Source: Dactylosporangium aurantiacum
GTDB taxonomy: Bacteria; Actinomycetota; Actinomycetes; Mycobacteriales; Micromonosporaceae
NCBI RefSeq assembly: GCF_000716715.1
Contig: NZ_JNYJ01000044.1
Span: 8,983-72,982 of the forward strand
DNA: 64,000 nt
Direction of reading: 5' to 3'
The position numbers and the translations under genes were made by a program. Shown piece after piece: positions 8,184-16,510 of the stretch. Positions within the stretch are counted from its first letter, which is position 1. The number at the start of each line of letters is the position of its first letter. The notes under the pieces were generated by a model. That model had not been told where the DNA came from. It worked only from the letters and a program-made list of their open reading frames with translations, and ran no database searches.

Positions 8184-9649
8184 CACTCGTGTACGGGCAC
8201 GTTGGAGTGCATCCTGGGAAGGTACTCGGCGAGCAGCCGGCGCATGGTGTCGTCCCGGTCGATCTCGCCGGCGCCGGCGATGTGGTGGACGGTTTCGACC
8301 TGCCACGAGGCGCCGTTGCGGGCGCTGAGGCAGCGCTGCTCGATGACGCCGAGGAGCCGGTCGCGGTGGGAGGGGTCGACGCCCCAGCCGTCGAGGCCCT
8401 CGTGGGCCAGGGGCAGCAGGCGGCGCAGGACCAGCTCGGTGACGGGGACGGCGCCGAGGCCGGGCCAGAAGACGGAGGCGTCGATGCCGAGCCGGGCGGC
8501 GGTGTGGAAGTTCTCCTCGGCGGCGCCGAAGGACATCTGGGTCCAGACGGGGCGGTCCTGTTCGGCGAGGCGGCGCACGAGCCCGAAGTAGAAGGCGGCG
8601 TTGGCCATGCTGTCCACGACGGTGGGGCCGGCGGGCAGGACCCGGTTCTCGACGCGGACGTGCGGTTTGCCGTCGACGACGTCGTAGATGGGGCGGTTCC
8701 AGCGGTACACGGTGCCGTTGTGCAGCCGCAGCTCGGCGAGCTTCGGCACGCCGCCGCCGTCGAGGACGGCGACCGGGTCCTCGTCCTCGCAGATGGGCAG
8801 CAGCGACGGGAAGTAGCGGACGTTCTCCTCGAACAGGTCGAAGATCGAGGTGATCCACCGCTCGCCGAACCAGACGCGGGGGCGCACGCCCTGCGACTTG
8901 AGCTCCTCGGCGCGGGTGTCGGTGGCCTGTTCGAAGAGCGGGATGCGGGTCTCGCGCCACAGCTCGCGGCCGAAGAGGAACGGCGCGTTGGCGCCGAGGG
9001 CGACCTGGACGCCGGCGATGGCCTGGGCGGCGTTCCAGTACGCGGCGAACTGCTGCGGCGCGACCTGCAGGTGGAACTGGACGCTGGTGCAGGCGGCCTC
9101 GGGCGCGATCGAGTCGCAGCGCACGTGCAGCCGTTCGACGCCGTCGATGGCGATCATCAGGTCCTCGCCGCGGGCGGCGAAGATCTGCTCGTTGAGCAGT
9201 GCGTACCGTGGATTCGCCGACAGCACGTCGGGGGTGAGCTGGTCGCGGCGCAGGGTGGGCAGGATGCCGATCATGGCCAGGCGCGTGTCGACGCCGGCGG
9301 CGTGCTGCTCGGCCGCGTTGAGGCTGGCGCGGACCTGGTCCTCGAAGCCGGCCAGGCCGTCCCCGGCGAGCCGGCGCGGCGGCACGTTGATCTCGATGTT
9401 GAACTGGCCGAGCTCCGTGACGAACGCCGGGTCGGCGAGGGCGTCGAGGACCCGCTGGTTGCGCAGGGCGGGGTCGTGCTGCTCGTCGACGAGGTTCAGC
9501 TCGATCTCCAGGCCGCTCATGCCGTCGCCGTCCTCGAAGTGCGCGTCGGCGAGCATCCTGGCGAAGGCGTCGAGGCACTGCCGGACCTTGTCGCGGTAGC
9601 GCATGCGGTCTTCACGGCTGAACTCGGTCGTTTCGACGTCCTTGCCCAT
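8180..9649 (-). CDS. Glutamate-cysteine ligase family 2 (GCS2) protein
   Basis: A 489-residue protein related to the GCS2 family, which forms gamma-glutamyl amides with ATP. Residues about 46-54 (MSGLEIELNLV) carry the acidic metal-binding strand. A second block at about 105-120 (FNIEINVPP) and a third, ASVQFHLQV-like segment (CTSVQFHLQVAPQQF), are family landmarks. The C-terminal half has VENRVLPAGPTVVDSMANAAFYFGL, also typical. The ATG at 9647-9649 has GGAGG seven bases upstream. It is the first gene of a two-gene unit with the enoyl-CoA hydratase-like gene. The real substrate could be other than cysteine, as in several actinobacterial paralogues. Confidence 0.8.
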   Translation of the reverse strand: MGKDVETTEFSREDRMRYRDKVRQCLDAFARMLADAHFEDGDGMSGLEIELNLVDEQHDPALRNQRVLDALADPAFVTELGQFNIEINVPPRRLAGDGLAGFEDQVRASLNAAEQHAAGVDTRLAMIGILPTLRRDQLTPDVLSANPRYALLNEQIFAARGEDLMIAIDGVERLHVRCDSIAPEAACTSVQFHLQVAPQQFAAYWNAAQAIAGVQVALGANAPFLFGRELWRETRIPLFEQATDTRAEELKSQGVRPRVWFGERWITSIFDLFEENVRYFPSLLPICEDEDPVAVLDGGGVPKLAELRLHNGTVYRWNRPIYDVVDGKPHVRVENRVLPAGPTVVDSMANAAFYFGLVRRLAEQDRPVWTQMSFGAAEENFHTAARLGIDASVFWPGLGAVPVTELVLRRLLPLAHEGLDGWGVDPSHRDRLLGVIEQRCLSARNGASWQVETVHHIAGAGEIDRDDTMRRLLAEYLPRMHSNVPVHEW

Positions 9650-9714
9650 GGATGTCCCACCTCCGCCGGAGCCGTGACTCTGGCATACCACGCGGCGCGG
9701 GTTTTTACTCCTGC

Positions 9715-9864
9715 ATCCCAACCCGGCTGGTGCTGCGGTTCCTGTGTGGCCTGCCGGTCGCCGAGGTGGCGGCGGCGCCGGGCGTCGCGGAGGGCACGGT
9801 CAAGACGGGCCGGCGGCCCTGTGCCGCCGATCGGCGACGACGCGCTGACGGGGAGGGCGGTATG
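9715..9864 (+). pseudogene. Remnant of an ECF (SigE-family) sigma factor, region 4
   Basis: The frame starting near 9715 reads LVLRFLCGLPVAEVAAAPGV, then AEGTVKTGRR. This matches the region 4 helix-turn-helix of ECF sigma factors (LRY-x-L-x-x-AEVA-LG-x-GTVKS). Regions 2 and 3 are missing and no start codon with a binding site precedes it. A proline replaces the expected Leu/Met in ALGV. It is therefore a decayed fragment, probably of a SigE-type factor. Confidence 0.6.
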
Positions 9865-10142
9865 AGCGGGCTGCTGAAGCCTGGACCGGCGGGACCTGCC
9901 GCCGTCCACTGTGGATCTCGGCATGGTGGTGCGGGCCGGCCGGGCCCGGGAGCGCCGGCGGCGGGTGCTGGAGGTCGCGGCGCCGGTGCTGGTCGCGGCG
10001 AAGGGGTGGCGTTGGCGGCCGGCCGCCGGCCCGCGCCGCGCCCGGCGACACCGTCGTGGACCTGCGCGGTGCGGACGCGGTCGACGAGTGTTACGGCAAC
10101 GAGCTCCGGAAGAGCCGGGGGAACGAAAAAGCCACAAACGCG
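9861..10142 (+). pseudogene. Frameshifted gene downstream of the sigma remnant
   Basis: MSGLLK starts in one frame, VDLGMVVRAGRARERRRRVL and EVAAPVLVAA follow in a second, and VALAAGRRPAP, then DTVVDLRGADAVDECYGNELR, continue in other frames. Read together they resemble the small single-helix membrane proteins encoded just after SigE-family sigma genes in Micromonosporaceae. At least two frameshifts separate the pieces, so the gene appears dead unless there are sequencing errors. Confidence 0.5.
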
Positions 10143-10146
10143 ACTA

Positions 10147-11379
10147 ATGCTCGCGTACCTTCAGATCATGGCCGGCCGTACGTTCCTCCTCAGGGTCGCC
10201 AACGTGAACCCCGCCAGCGTGCGGACGCACACCGACCGGGCGCTGTACCGCTCGATCGGGGTCTTCATCCTGCTGTACGGCGTGTACGCGGTCGTCGGCG
10301 CCGCGACGTTCGTCGACGCGAGCACGAACTACGCGCACCCCTGGTGGCAGTGGCTGGTCGGGCCGCCGGTCGCCGCCGCCGTGATCGCCTACGACCGGGC
10401 CGTCGTCGGCCGGGTCGCGGTCAGCTACGACGATCTCGACTCCGCCGATCCGCGGCTGCTGCTGCGCCGGCGCACGTCAGGGCTCTACGCCGGGCGGCTG
10501 CTGCTCGCGCTGCTGTTCGCCGTCGTGATCACCGAGCCGCTGATGCTCGCCCGGTACAAGGGGGAGATCGACGCGTACCTCGGCTCGGTGCACAACCGGC
10601 AGCTCATCGAGCTGGAGCGGACCGGCGCGATCGCCACGTTCGCCGAGCAGGTCGCCGCGCTGCGGGCGCAGGACGCCGCCGACGACGCCGCGGTCGCCGA
10701 GCTGCACCGGCTCGCCGCGGCGAAACGGGCGGAGGCGGCGCAGGTGTACGACCGGGCCCTCGCGGACTCGCGCGCCGACGGCGTCACCCGGCGGGCCGGC
10801 TGCCCGGCCGGCGGATTCTGCGACACCCTCGTGCGGCAGTCCCGGGCGCTGACCGCCGAGGCGACCCGGCTCGACGACGAGGCCACCGCGCTGCAGCGCA
10901 CGCAGCAGCCGACCCGGCTGGACCGGGCGAGACAGGTGGCGGCGCTCAACGGGCAGATCGCCGAGCAGCGCACCGACAACCGGCGCTCGGTCGAGGCCGG
11001 CGCCGGGTTCGGCGCCCGCACCACCGCCATGTGGCACCTGGTCAAGGGCGACTTCTGGGGGTTCGGCTTCTTCTACCTGGGCGTCGCCGCGCTGCTGGTC
11101 TGCCTCGACTGCGCCGCGGTGTGGCTGAAGCTGGTCTCGCACGGCAACGGGTACGAGCGCACCGAGGCCCGCGCCGCGCGCCGCCGCGAGCTGAGCGCGA
11201 CGAAACGGCACGAGCAGCAGCTGCGGGTCGCCGGGGCGGCGCAGGAGATCGCCGGTGACGGCCTGGACACCGTCGTGGCGGAGCGGCGCCTGATGGACGC
11301 CGCGGTCGAGCGGGCGACCGCCCGGCTCATGGCGGAACTGGAGGACCAGTCCCTCCCCTCTTCGTCCAGAAGTTCCTGA
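10147..11379 (+). CDS. DUF4407 domain membrane protein
   Basis: A 410-residue protein with two N-terminal helices (IGVFILLYGVYAVVGAATFV and WLVGPPVAAAVIAYDRAVVG), a third at RLLLALLFAVVITEPLML, a long charged segment of about 200 residues likely to form coiled coil, and a last helix pair near FWGFGFFYLGVAALLVCLDCAAV. This matches DUF4407, whose function is unknown. Two Cys (GCPAGGFCDTL) in the middle segment could pair outside the membrane. Starts at 10147 and 10168 are both possible, and neither has a strong binding site. Confidence 0.75.
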   Translation: MLAYLQIMAGRTFLLRVANVNPASVRTHTDRALYRSIGVFILLYGVYAVVGAATFVDASTNYAHPWWQWLVGPPVAAAVIAYDRAVVGRVAVSYDDLDSADPRLLLRRRTSGLYAGRLLLALLFAVVITEPLMLARYKGEIDAYLGSVHNRQLIELERTGAIATFAEQVAALRAQDAADDAAVAELHRLAAAKRAEAAQVYDRALADSRADGVTRRAGCPAGGFCDTLVRQSRALTAEATRLDDEATALQRTQQPTRLDRARQVAALNGQIAEQRTDNRRSVEAGAGFGARTTAMWHLVKGDFWGFGFFYLGVAALLVCLDCAAVWLKLVSHGNGYERTEARAARRRELSATKRHEQQLRVAGAAQEIAGDGLDTVVAERRLMDAAVERATARLMAELEDQSLPSSSRSS

Positions 11380-11422
11380 ATCACTTGCAATTCGACCTGC
11401 GGGCCCGGGCAGACTGGTCGAC

Positions 11423-13012
11423 GTGCGTCACAGCCTGCCCCGCCGCCCCCCGGTGCTGCCGATCGTGATCGGCATCGTCCTGGCGGTGGTCGCCGGGGTC
11501 GGCGCCGTCCGCGCCGTCTGGGTCAGCTCGACCGCCTCGACCGCGACCCCGCCGGCGCGCGGCAACGAGCGGGCCGACCGGTCCCAGACCCGCACCGACC
11601 TGCGCTGCGACGGCAAGCCGTTGAGCGCGCCGCGGGAGCTGCGCGGCATCTGGATCACCACGGTCGAGAACATCGACTGGCCGAGCCGCCCCGGCCTGCC
11701 CGACGAGCAGATCAAGGCCGAGTACCTCGGCTGGCTCGACCTCGCCGGGAAGCGCAACCTGAACGCGGTCTTCGTGCACGTACGCCCGAGCGGTGACGCG
11801 CTGTGGCCGTCCGCGTACGCGCCCTGGTCGGAGTGGATCACCGGGGTGCGCGGCAAGGCGCCCGGCTTCGACCTGATGCGCTGGATGATCGACGAGACGC
11901 ACGCCCGCGGGCTGGAGTTCCACGCCTGGTTCAACCCGTACCGGGGCAGCCAGCCGGCGCCGAGCGGGGCCGGGCCGGACATCAACGCGCTCGCCCCGGA
12001 CCACCCGCTGCGCAAGCACCCCGAGTGGGCGGTCGTCTACCCGGCGGCCGGCACCGGCGGCAGCCGCCTGCACTTCAACCCCGGCATCCCGGCCGCGCGG
12101 GAGTTCGTCGAGGACTCGATGCTCGAGGCGGTCAAGAACTACGACGTCGACGGCGTGCACTTCGACGACTTCTTCTACCAGTACCCGGTGAACAAGCAGG
12201 AGTACCCGGACGGTCCCGCGTACGCGCAGTACGGCGGCGGGATGAGCCGCGCGGACTGGCGCCGCGACAACGTCAACAAGCTCGTCCAGGAGATGCACGA
12301 CAAGATCCGCAAGATCAAGCCGTGGGTGAAGTTCGGCATCAGCCCGTTCGGCATCTGGCGCAACGACCGGACCGACCCGGCCGGTTCACCGACCCGCGGC
12401 CTGCAGTCCTACGACGAGATCTACGCCGACACCCGCCTGTGGGTGCAGCGGGAGTGGCTCGACTACATCGTGCCGCAGCTGTACTGGAACATCGGCTTCG
12501 ACGTCGCCGACTACGCCAAACTGCTGCCCTGGTGGGTCGACGTGGTCAAGGACACCGACGTGCAGCTGTGGATCGGGCAGGCCGACTACCGCGTCGGGCA
12601 GTCCGGCGCCTGGTCCGACGCCGGCGAGCTGGACCGGCAGCTCGCCATGAACCGCAAGTATCCGCAGGTCACGGGCAGCGTGCACTTCAGCGCCAAGAGC
12701 ATGCGCAGCGACGCGCTGGGCTCGGTCACCCGGTACGCCACCAACTTCTACAGCACCCCGGCGCTGCCGCCGGTCATGGCGCAGCTACCCTCCGACATCC
12801 CGCCGCCGCCGAAGGTCACCGTGTCCGGCACGAAACTGACCTGGCGGGGCAAGGGCACGAGCTCGGCCGTGTACCAGGTGCGCGGCGACAAGGCCGTGCT
12901 GCTGGCGGTGCGCCGCGGCGGCGACGGCGAGGTCACGGTGCCCGACGCCGCCGGCACGTACTGCGTGACGGCGCTGGACCGTTCGTGGAACGAGAGCACT
13001 CCGGCGAGGTGA
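11423..13012 (+). CDS. GHL10 (YngK-like) glycoside hydrolase-like exported protein
   Basis: A 529-residue protein. Residues about 10-32 (VLPIVIGIVLAVVAGVGAVRAVWV) form an N-terminal anchor or signal segment. After it comes the catalytic (beta/alpha)8 domain of the glycosyl hydrolase-like 10 family: RGIWITTVENIDWP, VFVHVRPSGDALW, FHAWFNPYR, and DVDGVHFDDFFYQYP with acidic residues at the strand end. The domain continues through WLDYIVPQLYWNIGF. The last 90 residues form a beta-rich domain. Members are thought to act on cell-wall glycans, possibly as glucosaminidases; the substrate is not established. The GTG at 11423 is the start that keeps the membrane segment close to the N-terminus. Confidence 0.85.
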   Translation: MRHSLPRRPPVLPIVIGIVLAVVAGVGAVRAVWVSSTASTATPPARGNERADRSQTRTDLRCDGKPLSAPRELRGIWITTVENIDWPSRPGLPDEQIKAEYLGWLDLAGKRNLNAVFVHVRPSGDALWPSAYAPWSEWITGVRGKAPGFDLMRWMIDETHARGLEFHAWFNPYRGSQPAPSGAGPDINALAPDHPLRKHPEWAVVYPAAGTGGSRLHFNPGIPAAREFVEDSMLEAVKNYDVDGVHFDDFFYQYPVNKQEYPDGPAYAQYGGGMSRADWRRDNVNKLVQEMHDKIRKIKPWVKFGISPFGIWRNDRTDPAGSPTRGLQSYDEIYADTRLWVQREWLDYIVPQLYWNIGFDVADYAKLLPWWVDVVKDTDVQLWIGQADYRVGQSGAWSDAGELDRQLAMNRKYPQVTGSVHFSAKSMRSDALGSVTRYATNFYSTPALPPVMAQLPSDIPPPPKVTVSGTKLTWRGKGTSSAVYQVRGDKAVLLAVRRGGDGEVTVPDAAGTYCVTALDRSWNESTPAR

Positions 13013-13047
13013 GCACGGCTCATCCCGGGCCGCGCGAGGTTCGGTCG

Positions 13048-13458
13048 GTGACCAGCTTCATCTCCGACCAGGACTTCACGACCCCCGCACACGCCCGGGT
13101 GACCGCCGACGTCGAGGAACGCACCGAACGCCGGGAGTCCTCCCCGGCCCCGTTCCTCGCCGTGGTGTTCCTGGCCTCGGTGTGGCTGGTGGTGTCAGCG
13201 GTGCCGATCGGGTACATCGGGGCCGCCCGGTACGACGTGTTCTGGGGCGACACGGTCGTCGGCGTCGCCGTCGCCATCGTCACCATGGTCCGGATGCTGC
13301 GCCCGACCCCGGCCCTCGCGTGGGTGACCGCCGGGCTCGGCGGCTGGCTGCTGATCGCGCCGCTGGTCCTGCAGTACGGCTGGAGCGCGCCGACCGCCAA
13401 CGACCTCGCTGTCGGCCTGGTCATGCTGATCTGCACGGGACTGTCGGCGGCGAGCTGA
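13048..13458 (+). CDS. SPW repeat-containing membrane protein
   Basis: A 136-residue protein with a hydrophilic N-terminus of about 38 residues and four hydrophobic helices ending LMLICTGLSAAS. The helices lie in two similar halves, as in the SPW repeat family, but the Ser-Pro-Trp core is degenerate here (GGWLLIAPLVLQY and ASVWLVVSAVPIGY). Function unknown. GTG at 13048 is chosen; it begins 36 bases after the glycosidase-like gene. Confidence 0.65.
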   Translation: MTSFISDQDFTTPAHARVTADVEERTERRESSPAPFLAVVFLASVWLVVSAVPIGYIGAARYDVFWGDTVVGVAVAIVTMVRMLRPTPALAWVTAGLGGWLLIAPLVLQYGWSAPTANDLAVGLVMLICTGLSAAS

Positions 13459-13473
13459 GCCCCGGACAGACTT

Positions 13474-13506
13474 CGGGCCCGCCCCGGTGGTGCTGGGGCG
13501 GGCCCG
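13474..13506. terminator. Bidirectional terminator hairpin
   Basis: CGGGCCCGCCCC (13474-13485) and GGGGCGGGCCCG (13495-13506) form a perfect 12-bp stem with a nine-base loop. It lies between the converging SPW and CsbD genes, 16 bases from each. No T-run follows, which is common in actinomycetes. Confidence 0.75.
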
Positions 13507-13521
13507 ATGGTGTCACATGCG

Positions 13522-13737
13522 TCAGACGCGGTGGTTGGTGTGTCCGCCGGTGATCGCGTCCTTGACGTCAGCGCCGGCGTCCCTGACATGGTCACCGGCC
13601 TGCTTCGCCTTGGCGGCGGCACGCTCGGCGGCGCCTTCGGCCTGCAGCCGCTCGTTGTCGGTGGCGTCGCCGTACTTCTCCTTGGCGGCGCCCTTGAGCT
13701 CTTCAGCCTTGTGCTCGACCTTGTCCGTGAAGCTCAT
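13522..13737 (-). CDS. CsbD family stress protein
   Basis: A 71-residue, highly charged protein starting MSFTDKVEHKAEELKGAAKEK, the standard CsbD opening. Members are small, flexible, stress-induced proteins, under SigB in Bacillus; their action is unknown. Ala/Lys/Glu-rich repeats follow through residue 60. Its ATG overlaps the TGA of the upstream DedA gene by four bases (13734-13737), so the two are translationally coupled and probably share stress control. Confidence 0.85.
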   Translation of the reverse strand: MSFTDKVEHKAEELKGAAKEKYGDATDNERLQAEGAAERAAAKAKQAGDHVRDAGADVKDAITGGHTNHRV

Positions 13738-14318
13738 CGCTGATCCTTCCGTCTCGGTTCCGTCGTGCACTGTCTGGGTGCCCGGAGCCGCCACGCGGCA
13801 AACACGGTGGTCACTGCGACGGACACGACGGTGCCCGCGCCGGCCGCGGCGAACGGCTGGCCGAACACGCGGGCGCCGACGTAGCCGAGCGACACCATCC
13901 AGCAGCTCCACAGCACGGCGCCGAGCAGCAGCGCGGGCAGGAACCGGCGGCGCGGGAACCGCGCGTAGCCGGTGGCGAGGGCGACCGCGGTGCGCCCCAT
14001 CGGCACGAACCGGCCACCCGCCACGATGGCGCCGCCCCAGCGGTGCAGTGCCGCGGTGGTGCGCGCCAGGACCTGCCGCGGCCGCCCCGCACGGGTCCAG
14101 CGGCCGAAGAGCCGGCGTCCGCCCCGCCGGGCCGCCTCATGGGTGAGGAGGTCCCCGGCGGCGACCGCGGCCACCGTCGCGGCCAGCACCGCCGGCAGCC
14201 GCAGCTGCCCGCCGGCCGCGAGGGCCCCACCGGCGATCACGCTGGTCTCCGCCGGCAGGACGGGCAGGAGGCAGTCCAGCACCAGCAGCACGAAGATCAC
14301 GAGGTACGCCCACTCCAC
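13734..14318 (-). CDS. DedA family membrane protein
   Basis: A 194-residue protein with four to five helices and the DedA/SNARE-associated signatures: the PxExxxxxxG segment in the N-terminal third (LPAETSVIAGGAL), the middle FxRxxP motif (GGRFVPMGRTAVALATGYARF), then FLPALLLGAVLWSCWMVSLGYVG. DedA proteins are linked to recycling of polyprenyl-phosphate lipids and to membrane homeostasis. The first helix begins at residue 4. It precedes csbD with a 4-base overlap. Confidence 0.85.
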   Translation of the reverse strand: MEWAYLVIFVLLVLDCLLPVLPAETSVIAGGALAAGGQLRLPAVLAATVAAVAAGDLLTHEAARRGGRRLFGRWTRAGRPRQVLARTTAALHRWGGAIVAGGRFVPMGRTAVALATGYARFPRRRFLPALLLGAVLWSCWMVSLGYVGARVFGQPFAAAGAGTVVSVAVTTVFAAWRLRAPRQCTTEPRRKDQR

Positions 14319-14400
14319 ACCTCAACCGTGCCCCTCGGCGCCGTCCGCGACACCAGTGCCAGCCGGCCGATCGCCAGGGGGCTACCCCTACCACCCTCGT

Positions 14401-15273
14401 TCAGGTCGGCACGTCTTCGAAGCGGGCGACCAGCGCGGGGTCGTGGAAGGCGATCATGTCAGTGATCAGCCCGCCGGCGATCCACAGCACCGACACCGCG
14501 AACGGCTGCCACTCGAGCGCGCCCTCCGGGCGGACGTGCGCCACGACCGCCGGCATGCGGTTGGCGCCCGTGCAGCGGACCCTGACCTCGCCCAGGCCCG
14601 GGCGGCCCTCCCACAGCGATGCTTCGATGGCGTCCTTCCCCTGGTACCAGATGCGCCACGGCGGCATCGAGGCCCGCGCGTCCTTCGCCAGCAGGCGCAC
14701 CATCGCCGGGATGTCGGCCCGCTGGAACGCGTCGGCGTACCGGCGGGCGACCTCGTGCTCGGCGGCCGTGGCGGGCCCCGCGGCGGCCGGCACCCGGGTC
14801 TTCGCCCGCTGCAGGGCGCTGTTGACCGCCGGGACGGTCATCTCCAGCAGCGTCGCGGTCTCCGCCGCGGACCAGTCGAGCACGTCACGCAGGATCAGCA
14901 CGGCCCGCTGCCGGGGCGGCAGGTGCTGCAACGCGGCGAGGAACGCGAGCTCGACACCCTCCCGCGCGACCGCGGCCGCCTCGGGCCCGGCCGCGTCCAG
15001 GACCGCGTCGGGGATCGGCTCCAGCCAGTGCGCCGGCTCGCCGGGCCCCAGGTCGACCGGCAGCGCCCGGCGCGGGCGGGCCTTCAACGCATCGAGGCAG
15101 GCGTTCGTGGCGATCCGGTAGAGCCAGGTGCGCACCGAGGACCGCCCGTCGAACGCGTCGCGGGCCCGCCACGCCTTGAGGTACGTCTCCTGCACCAGGT
15201 CCTCGGCCTCGTGCACCGAGCCGAGCATCCGGTAGCAGTGGACCTCCAGCTCGCGGCGGTACTCCTCCACCAC
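14401..15273 (-). CDS. ECF sigma factor with C-terminal SnoaL-like domain
   Basis: A 290-residue sigma factor. Region 2 covers residues 1-70: YRRELEVHCYRMLGSVHEAEDLVQ, then ETYLKAW and RTWLYRIATNACLDALKAR. Region 4 covers about 125-180 (LPPRQRAVLILRDVLDWSAAETA). Residues about 190-290 form an NTF2/SnoaL-like domain with W-IWYQG and IAFHDPALVARF, as in SigJ/SigG-type ECF factors that carry a regulatory C-terminal domain and lack an anti-sigma. The N-terminus is about 15 residues shorter than usual; a stop codon three codons upstream prevents extension. The GTG at 15273 or the next GTG at 15270 is the start, probably leaderless, because TAACAT lies six bases before the second GTG. The divergent RluA-like gene starts only 14 bases away. 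Confidence 0.85.
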   Translation of the reverse strand: MVEEYRRELEVHCYRMLGSVHEAEDLVQETYLKAWRARDAFDGRSSVRTWLYRIATNACLDALKARPRRALPVDLGPGEPAHWLEPIPDAVLDAAGPEAAAVAREGVELAFLAALQHLPPRQRAVLILRDVLDWSAAETATLLEMTVPAVNSALQRAKTRVPAAAGPATAAEHEVARRYADAFQRADIPAMVRLLAKDARASMPPWRIWYQGKDAIEASLWEGRPGLGEVRVRCTGANRMPAVVAHVRPEGALEWQPFAVSVLWIAGGLITDMIAFHDPALVARFEDVPT

Positions 15274-15275
15274 CG

Positions 15276-15282
15276 TATGTTA
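15276..15282. promoter_or_regulatory. Overlapping divergent -10 elements for two leaderless genes
   Basis: On the plus strand TATGTT (15276-15281) lies six bases before the ATG at 15288. On the minus strand TAACAT (complement of 15277-15282) lies six bases before the second GTG of the sigma gene. Both fit TANNNT, and both spacings place the transcription start at the first base of the start codon. The two promoters share five bases. This is inferred from spacing only. Confidence 0.5.
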
Positions 15283-15287
15283 GGGCG

Positions 15288-16016
15288 ATGTGGGCGGACT
15301 ACCGGAAGCGCGCGCTGTTCGAGAGTGACACGGTGCTGGCCCTGGACAAGCCGGTCGGGGTGTCCGTCATGGGCGAGCGACACGAGTCCGACCTGGTGCG
15401 GATGGCCGCCGACGCCGGCGAGACCCTGTACCCGGTGCACCGCATCGACAAGGTCACCTCCGGCGTGATCCTGTTCGCCAAGGACCTCGCCGCGCACGGC
15501 GGGCTGACCCGGCAGTTCAACAAACGGACCGTGGAGAAGGCGTACCTCGCGGTGGTCACCCCCGGCGGCCTGCCCGCCACCGGCCGGGTCGACCTGCCGC
15601 TGAGCGTCGGGCGCAAGAACCGGGTCAGGATCGCCGCCGCCCGGGAACGCATCGTCGCCGGCCTCGACCCGGACACGGCCGCCGGCACCTGGTCCGTGCC
15701 GGCCGACGCCGTGTTCGACCAGGTGCCGACGTACCCGTCGGTGACCGAGCTGCGGGTACCGTGGCAGGACGAGCGGCACGCCCTGGTGGTCGCCAACCCG
15801 CTGACGGGCCGGCGCCACCAGATCCGGGTGCACCTCGCCTGGATCGGTCACCCGATCCTCAACGACCCGCTGTTCGACAAGGCCGCGACGGGCCGCACGC
15901 ACCTGCACGCGTGGCGGCTGTCGTTCGACCTGGACGGCGAGCGGGTCACCGTGCAGGCACCGCCGGACGAGGAGTTCCTCGCCCCCGTCCCGGACGCGGT
16001 CATCCCGCCGGAGTGA
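15288..16016 (+). CDS. RluA-family RNA pseudouridine synthase
   Basis: A 242-residue enzyme that isomerises uridine to pseudouridine in RNA. The catalytic motif is HRIDKVTSGVILFAKD at about residues 47-62, with the nucleophilic Asp in RID. The later LTGRRHQIRVHLAWIGHPILND motif is the usual second block. The N-terminal VLALDKPVGVSV segment also fits. There is no S4 domain, so it belongs to the short RluA/TruC kind; the target RNA and position cannot be told. The mRNA is probably leaderless. The last 17 bases overlap the 3' end of the converging YciI-like gene. Confidence 0.85.
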   Translation: MWADYRKRALFESDTVLALDKPVGVSVMGERHESDLVRMAADAGETLYPVHRIDKVTSGVILFAKDLAAHGGLTRQFNKRTVEKAYLAVVTPGGLPATGRVDLPLSVGRKNRVRIAAARERIVAGLDPDTAAGTWSVPADAVFDQVPTYPSVTELRVPWQDERHALVVANPLTGRRHQIRVHLAWIGHPILNDPLFDKAATGRTHLHAWRLSFDLDGERVTVQAPPDEEFLAPVPDAVIPPE

Positions 16017-16359
16017 AGACCCGGTGGACCTCGGCCTCGCCCTCCCAGCCCGGCCACAGGTCACGGTGCAGCTTCATGAACCGGGTCGTCCACTCCGTCG
16101 CCTCGGCCTTCGTCCTGACCTGGTACAACGCGTAACTGATCATCTCCTTGGTCTCCGCGAACGGCCCGTCGACCACGTCCAGGGCGCCGCCGCCGGTCAC
16201 CGTCACCCGCGCACTGTCGACGCTCGGCGCGAGCCCCGCCGTGTCCAGCAACGCCCCCGCGGCCGTGGCGTCCTCCCCCAGCTGCATGATCGCCGCCATC
16301 AGCTCCGGCGGGGGCGGCGTCCCGGGGGCAGTCCCCTTCAGCAGCACGAGGTAGCGCAT
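16000..16359 (-). CDS. YciI-like (DGPF domain) protein
   Basis: A 119-residue protein beginning MRYLVLLKG, with VDGPFAETKEMISYALYQV in the middle, the DGPF segment that defines this actinobacterial YCII-related group. They form ferredoxin-like dimers of unknown function and are often encoded beside ECF sigma factors of the kind present upstream. The ATG at 16357-16359 is preferred because AGGAG lies six bases before it; an ATG two codons earlier abuts the AGGAG. The C-terminus overlaps the end of the RluA-like gene. Confidence 0.8.
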   Translation of the reverse strand: MRYLVLLKGTAPGTPPPPELMAAIMQLGEDATAAGALLDTAGLAPSVDSARVTVTGGGALDVVDGPFAETKEMISYALYQVRTKAEATEWTTRFMKLHRDLWPGWEGEAEVHRVFTPAG

Positions 16360-16434
16360 GTCCATCTCCTGTCAGTAGGTGGCTTCACCGGTACCTCGAA
16401 CGGCCCGACCCGGATCCGACATCATTTTTTTCTT

Positions 16435-16452
16435 GGTATGGCCAGCCATACC
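16435..16452. promoter_or_regulatory. Perfect 8-bp inverted repeat, probable operator
   Basis: GGTATGGC-CA-GCCATACC is a perfect palindrome with a 2-base centre. It lies between the divergent YciI-like gene (76 bases away) and the CPBP-like gene (59 bases away), next to a TTTTTT run. The form suits a dimeric regulator of GntR, TetR or MerR type. No such regulator is encoded nearby. Confidence 0.55.
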
Positions 16453-16510
16453 CCCGACACGGTAGTCAGCGGGCTGGGACCACCGCCCCGGTTTCCATAC
16501 CGTCACATCC

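Noticed and set aside
7458..9578. 706-codon minus-strand frame covering both the ligase and hydratase genes
   Set aside because: Only its last third is the hydratase in its true frame; the rest is out-of-frame sequence of the ligase gene.
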